Origin: Planctomycetota bacterium
GTDB taxonomy: Bacteria; Planctomycetota; PUPC01; JACPCR01
Assembly: GCA_016179685.1 (NCBI GenBank)
Contig: JACPCR010000067.1
Location: 1-64,000, forward strand
Direction: 5' to 3'
DNA: 64,000 nt
A program made the translations under genes and the position numbers. The notes below the pieces were generated by a model. It made no database searches. It saw only the letters and a program-made list of their open reading frames with translations, and was not told the DNA's origin. Shown here in pieces: positions 60,893-64,000 of the stretch (positions are counted from its first letter, which is position 1; each line of letters opens with the position of its first letter).

Positions 60893-62272
60893 TCATGGAC
60901 ACGTTCGGAAGGCGAATAGGTCGGCATCCTTCAGATAAAAACGCAGCCGGACGGGTCGGCCGGCCAGGCTCGAGAGGTCCCCCTGGCCACGCCAGTGAAC
61001 GGGACGCTCCAGGTCATCGCCAAAGGCCGGGTCCATATCGGTCCAAGCGAAGCCCGGAATGGCTCGGCCGCCGGAATCCTGGATTTCCACCCTCAACGTG
61101 CCCGCGGCAGAGGAGGAGAAGTTGAGCCGGAGTTGTTTGCCCGAGAAGCGGATGGGCTTGGTGAGGAACTCGCCTTCCTCGCCTCCTGCGTGAGCCGAGA
61201 CGAAGCCTCGGGGACGAATCGAGAGTCGACGCCAACACGGCGGCACGTTAGGGTGGCGGTAATGTTCACTGATCAGGACACTCCATTCCGTGGGAGAAGT
61301 CTCGATCAACGGCCAGGACGGATAATTATTCCTTTCGGTCCAGTTCAACGGGTCGAGGCCGGGACGCACCCAGGCCTCGAGATGGCGCGTCCAATGCAGC
61401 CCGTCCCGGCTGCTCATGAAGAGGGCATCATTGACGCCAGGATAAGGGTGCGAGGCGACCGGGAGGCGTTCCTCGACGAAGCGGTTAGGGAAGCCGATGT
61501 AAAGATGTTCGGCCCCGGGGCACGATTGAATCGAGTTCGTGTAAAGTTGGGTGAAAGGGTCCCCGTCCCGGTAACTCAACGGCACGGGCTTGGTCCAGTT
61601 GATGAAGTCAGGCGAGGTGGACCTCTGTATGGCGCGGACGGACTTGGGCTTGACTTCGCCCTGCGAGTCCGCGGGAGTTGGAACAGAATCGAAGAAGCGA
61701 GTGTAGGAACGGTAGCATCCGGCGAGGGAGTCCCAGAAAGCGGTATTGATGGTGTCGAACGTTCCTTCCTTCTTCAGGGGCTTTTCTTGCATGAGCCGCC
61801 AGCGAATGCCGTCGGCGGAGGCCATGGCGAAGGCTGCTTTCCAGCGGGCGGTCAAACCTTTGTAGCGCTCGTCAGGCCTGCACGCGGGATTCGTGTCGCG
61901 GAACGCAGGCGGGACCCAGGGCCATCCGCCGATCCAGAGGATGTTGTTGCGCTTCGAGCCCTGGAACTCGAGAAGCCCGATCGAGGGACGCGAAAAGCTG
62001 CGGCCGCCGTCGGTGCTCTCGGCTAGCCCCACGATCACGTTCTCCTCGTTTCGGAGGTCCGGAATGCTGGCGCGGTAATAGAGCCGGATACGGCTGTCTT
62101 CCTGCACGAGACTGTACGCGCCAGCTACGTTGTCCTCCCAGGGCGCGTCCGCGGTAAAGGCCACTTCACGCCGCTCCGGATGGCTGAGCTGGAAGCAAAC
62201 ATTCGTGAGGCTTTCCACTAGATCATCGTCGACCAGGAGCTCCCATCTCGTCCCGACGTCCAGTGGGATCAT
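60893..62272 (-). CDS. GH32/GH43-like five-bladed propeller protein
   Basis: 459 residues from ATG 62272, with GGAG 10 bp upstream. No signal peptide is evident. The start ELLVDDDLVESLTNVCFQLS and the blades with DGGRSF, SADGIRW and SRDGLHWTRHLEAW follow the pattern of glycosidase-like propellers of the GH32/43/68 type. The last 110 residues form a beta-sandwich (LRLNFSSSAAGTLRVEIQDS). Catalytic acids cannot be fixed from sequence alone. It probably acts on a glycan or sugar-containing substrate. Promoter unclear. Confidence 0.8.
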   Translation of the reverse strand: MIPLDVGTRWELLVDDDLVESLTNVCFQLSHPERREVAFTADAPWEDNVAGAYSLVQEDSRIRLYYRASIPDLRNEENVIVGLAESTDGGRSFSRPSIGLLEFQGSKRNNILWIGGWPWVPPAFRDTNPACRPDERYKGLTARWKAAFAMASADGIRWRLMQEKPLKKEGTFDTINTAFWDSLAGCYRSYTRFFDSVPTPADSQGEVKPKSVRAIQRSTSPDFINWTKPVPLSYRDGDPFTQLYTNSIQSCPGAEHLYIGFPNRFVEERLPVASHPYPGVNDALFMSSRDGLHWTRHLEAWVRPGLDPLNWTERNNYPSWPLIETSPTEWSVLISEHYRHPNVPPCWRRLSIRPRGFVSAHAGGEEGEFLTKPIRFSGKQLRLNFSSSAAGTLRVEIQDSGGRAIPGFAWTDMDPAFGDDLERPVHWRGQGDLSSLAGRPVRLRFYLKDADLFAFRTCP

Positions 62273-62456
62273 AATGTTCTCCGTAGGGGCGAAAGGTATA
62301 TGCCGTTACACGTCGACATCAAGAATGAATTCTCGATGGGGCAGTTATTTCTCCGCAGCGAGGCGCAAGCCAAGTCCGCGGAAAAAATTATACTTCATGT
62401 CGCCGAAGGCCATCGCGGCATCCGCAGCAGACAGAGATTCAGAGGCCGAAGCTGGC

Positions 62457-62954
62457 ATGATTCTGATCAAGACTCTCCTCTTTATCGCCCTGGCGCCGGG
62501 CAGCATAGTCGCCCTGATCCCCTGGGCCATTCTGTGGTCCGCACGAGGCGGCGTTCCCTGGCCTCCCGGCCCCTGGAACTGGCCGGGACTGGCCATGATC
62601 GCGGCGGGGGCATTCATCGCCGTGCACAGCATGGGCGCCTTCGCCTTCCTCGGCAAGGGCACGCCCGTGCCGATTGACCCGCCCCGATTCCTGGTACGCC
62701 AGGGATTTTACCAGGCGGTCCGCAACCCGATGTACGTCGGCATCCTGGGCATTCTCGTTGGTGAGTCGGTGCTGTTCTCGTCTCCGCGGCTTCTGGTCTA
62801 CGCCGCGGCCGTGGGAGTCATGTTCCACCTCTTCGTGGTCTTGTATGAGGAGCCGACGCTGGGGAAAAAATTCGGGTCGCCGTACGAGGACTACTGCCGC
62901 AGCGTGCCGCGGTGGATTCCGCGTGCGGCCTCCATCTGGCCGCTTCAACAGTGA
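62457..62954 (+). CDS. Isoprenylcysteine carboxyl methyltransferase-like membrane protein
   Basis: 165 residues from ATG 62457; earlier parts of the frame are not protein-like. About four membrane helices (TLLFIALAPGSIVALIPWAI, GLAMIAAGAFIAVHSMGAF, YVGILGILVGESVLF, LLVYAAAVGVMFHLFVVL). The motif RNPMYVG corresponds to the RHPxY(V/I)G of ICMT/phospholipid methyltransferase proteins, and YEEPTLGKKFGSPYEDYC is the C-terminal SAM-site region. It probably methylates a lipid or a membrane-bound substrate. It stands alone. Confidence 0.88.
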   Translation: MILIKTLLFIALAPGSIVALIPWAILWSARGGVPWPPGPWNWPGLAMIAAGAFIAVHSMGAFAFLGKGTPVPIDPPRFLVRQGFYQAVRNPMYVGILGILVGESVLFSSPRLLVYAAAVGVMFHLFVVLYEEPTLGKKFGSPYEDYCRSVPRWIPRAASIWPLQQ

Positions 62955-62983
62955 GGCCGATGCAGGAAGTCGTGTAACGTTGA

Positions 62984-63057
62984 TGGGCCCTGCAGGATTC
63001 GAACCTGCGACCAGCGGATTATGAGTCCGCAGCTCTGACCAACTGAGCTAAGGGCCC
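62984..63057 (-). tRNA. tRNA with CAU anticodon, probably tRNA-Ile2
   Basis: 74 nt on the minus strand. Acceptor stem GGGCCCT pairs with AGGGCCC (62985-62991); the anticodon loop CTCATAA sits on a GCGGA/TCCGC stem; the T arm has GGTTCGAATCC. Discriminator A, and no encoded CCA. The CCCTTAGCTCAG start and GCTGGTCGCAGG part are close to tRNA-Ile2 (CAU, C34 changed to lysidine) of other bacteria, but elongator tRNA-Met cannot be fully excluded. Confidence 0.92.
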
Positions 63058-63113
63058 CGAAAAGCCTCCGAAGCCTCGGCGAATGAGACCTTCCGCAGGC
63101 GTTTTTCAACATA

Positions 63114-63142
63114 TTATAGTTCGGCGTCTCCCCAGCGCCAAG
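63114..63142 (-). promoter_or_regulatory. Promoter of the tRNA gene
   Basis: On the minus strand TTGGCG (63142-63137) and TATAAT (63119-63114) are 17 bp apart. This would give a leader of about 50 nt before the tRNA 5' end at 63057. Confidence 0.65.
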
Positions 63143-63151
63143 AATGGTGAT

Positions 63152-63180
63152 TGAAGCCTTCGAAGGCCGAACCTATAATC
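63152..63180 (+). promoter_or_regulatory. Promoter of the guanylyltransferase gene
   Basis: TTGAAG (63152-63157) and a perfect TATAAT (63175-63180) are 17 bp apart, directed toward the gene that starts at 63227. It is back to back with the tRNA promoter. Confidence 0.7.
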
Positions 63181-63226
63181 GGGCCGTTCGGTCTCCGGCC
63201 CGCCGCTGCACCAGAAGAAACCGTTC

Positions 63227-64000
63227 ATGCTCCACGCCGTGATCCTCGCAGGCGGCTCGGGTACCCGTTTCTGGCCTCGAAGCCGGAAAGCCCTGCCGAA
63301 GCATCACTTGGCCATCGCCGGAAGCCGTACCCTGCTGCAACAGACGGCGGACCGGCTTGAGGGAGAGGTCCCTTACGAGCGTGTGCTGATCCTGACGGTG
63401 CCCGAACAGGTGGCGGAGACGCGCCGGCAGCTCCCGGGCATCCCCGCCGAGAACGTCGTGGTCGAGCCGGAGGGTCGCAATACCGCGGCCTGTGCTGGTC
63501 TGGCCGCGGTCCTGGTCTCGGCCCGGGACCCGGACCCGATGCTGCTCATGGTCACGGCCGACCACGTCATCGAGCCGAAGAGGGACTACTGGCAGAGCGT
63601 CCGCGCCGCGGTCGATCTGGCCGCCGATGGAAGCACTTTGGTCATCTTCGGCATCCGGCCCCGCTGGGGGAATCCCGGCTTCGGATACATCGCCCGTGGC
63701 GAGTCCGCCGGTGAGATTCATGGCGTGCGGTGCTTTTGCGTCCGCAAATTCCTGGAGAAACCGTCGCCGGAAAAGGCGCGGGAACTGGCCGCGAGCGGCG
63801 ACAACTACTGGAACAGCGGGATGTTCGTCTGGAAGGCGTCTGCGATCCTGGGAGAAATGCAGCGCCATGCGCCGGACGTGTTGTCGCCGCTCCTGGCCTT
63901 TCGAGCGGTGATCGGGACGCCGCGAGCTTCGGACGTGCTGGCCGCGGCCTATGCCCAGATGCCCCGGCTTCCCATCGACAAGGCCGTCATGGAAAAATCA
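63227..64000 (+). CDS. manC: Mannose-1-phosphate guanylyltransferase (partial, cut by the window end)
   Basis: The first 258 residues are seen; the gene runs off the window. It makes GDP-mannose from GTP and mannose-1-phosphate. The nucleotide-binding start is LAGGSGTRFWPRSRKALPKH, typical of ManC. Further hallmarks are VEPEGRNTAAC, TADHVI, GIRPRWGNPGFGYI, FLEKPSPEKA and NSGMFVWKA. ATG 63227 begins the fold directly and has a consensus promoter 47 bp upstream. Whether the C-terminal isomerase domain is present cannot be seen. It would supply sugar for the glycosyltransferases in the window. Confidence 0.93.
   Translation, partial: MLHAVILAGGSGTRFWPRSRKALPKHHLAIAGSRTLLQQTADRLEGEVPYERVLILTVPEQVAETRRQLPGIPAENVVVEPEGRNTAACAGLAAVLVSARDPDPMLLMVTADHVIEPKRDYWQSVRAAVDLAADGSTLVIFGIRPRWGNPGFGYIARGESAGEIHGVRCFCVRKFLEKPSPEKARELAASGDNYWNSGMFVWKASAILGEMQRHAPDVLSPLLAFRAVIGTPRASDVLAAAYAQMPRLPIDKAVMEKS

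Overview
The window is high-GC bacterial chromosome from an organism that I cannot name from sequence alone. The gene content fits a member of, or relative of, the Planctomycetota/PVC-type bacteria or an allied uncultured phylum. The pointers are two MoxR-DUF58-VWA gene sets, an H-X9-DG pilin-type fragment, CBM9-like domains in secreted proteins, a Ser/Thr kinase fused to a LamG-like domain, a phytanoyl-CoA dioxygenase and many secreted proteins of 500-1800 residues. Intergenic DNA is unusually rich in inverted repeats.

Layout. 0-11.2 kb: a giant secreted beta-propeller/CBM9-like protein, a pilin-like fragment, a secreted propeller protein and a secreted coiled-coil protein translationally coupled to it. 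11.6-21.6 kb: an SDR oxidoreductase, a SUMF1-type protein, an HU-like DNA-binding protein behind a consensus sigma70-type promoter, a conserved hypothetical, an aberrant ketosynthase, moaE and moaD, a coiled-coil protein, a membrane glycosyltransferase coupled to a PilZ-like protein, a CBM9 fragment and a family 2 glycosyltransferase. 21.6-32.2 kb: a DUF4139 protein and three large secreted proteins, one of them broken, of a glycan-hydrolase or mutarotase-like kind. 32.3-44.4 kb: a six-gene operon, moxR - DUF58 - VWA/GATase-like - VWA/GATase-like - giant membrane protein - cyclase-like repeat protein, mostly joined by ATGA or TAATG overlaps. 45.0-51.6 kb: a second, shorter moxR - DUF58 - VWA/GATase-like - VWA/GATase-like set. 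51.7-64 kb: sugar-phosphate isomerase-like, hypothetical, HAD phosphatase, Ser/Thr kinase, zinc-type dehydrogenase, Gfo/Idh/MocA oxidoreductase, phytanoyl-CoA dioxygenase, a GH32/43-like propeller protein, an ICMT-like methyltransferase, a CAU tRNA and the start of a mannose-1-phosphate guanylyltransferase.

How it works together. The two moxR sets look like paralogous envelope machines: a cytoplasmic AAA+ chaperone, a DUF58 partner and membrane-anchored proteins with intact MIDAS motifs and GATase-like domains that lack the nucleophile Cys. Two secreted proteins just upstream carry the same kind of GATase-like domain, so 23.7-51.6 kb may form one functional neighbourhood. What it does cannot be read from sequence.

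The most distinctive signal is non-coding. About ten hairpin elements share a loop-proximal core GGAAGTGC-(3-4 nt)-GCACTTCC, while their outer stems differ and stay base-paired. They sit against gene ends and starts; one runs exactly from the stop codon of one gene to the stop codon of its convergent neighbour. Several other palindrome and direct-repeat families fill the remaining gaps.
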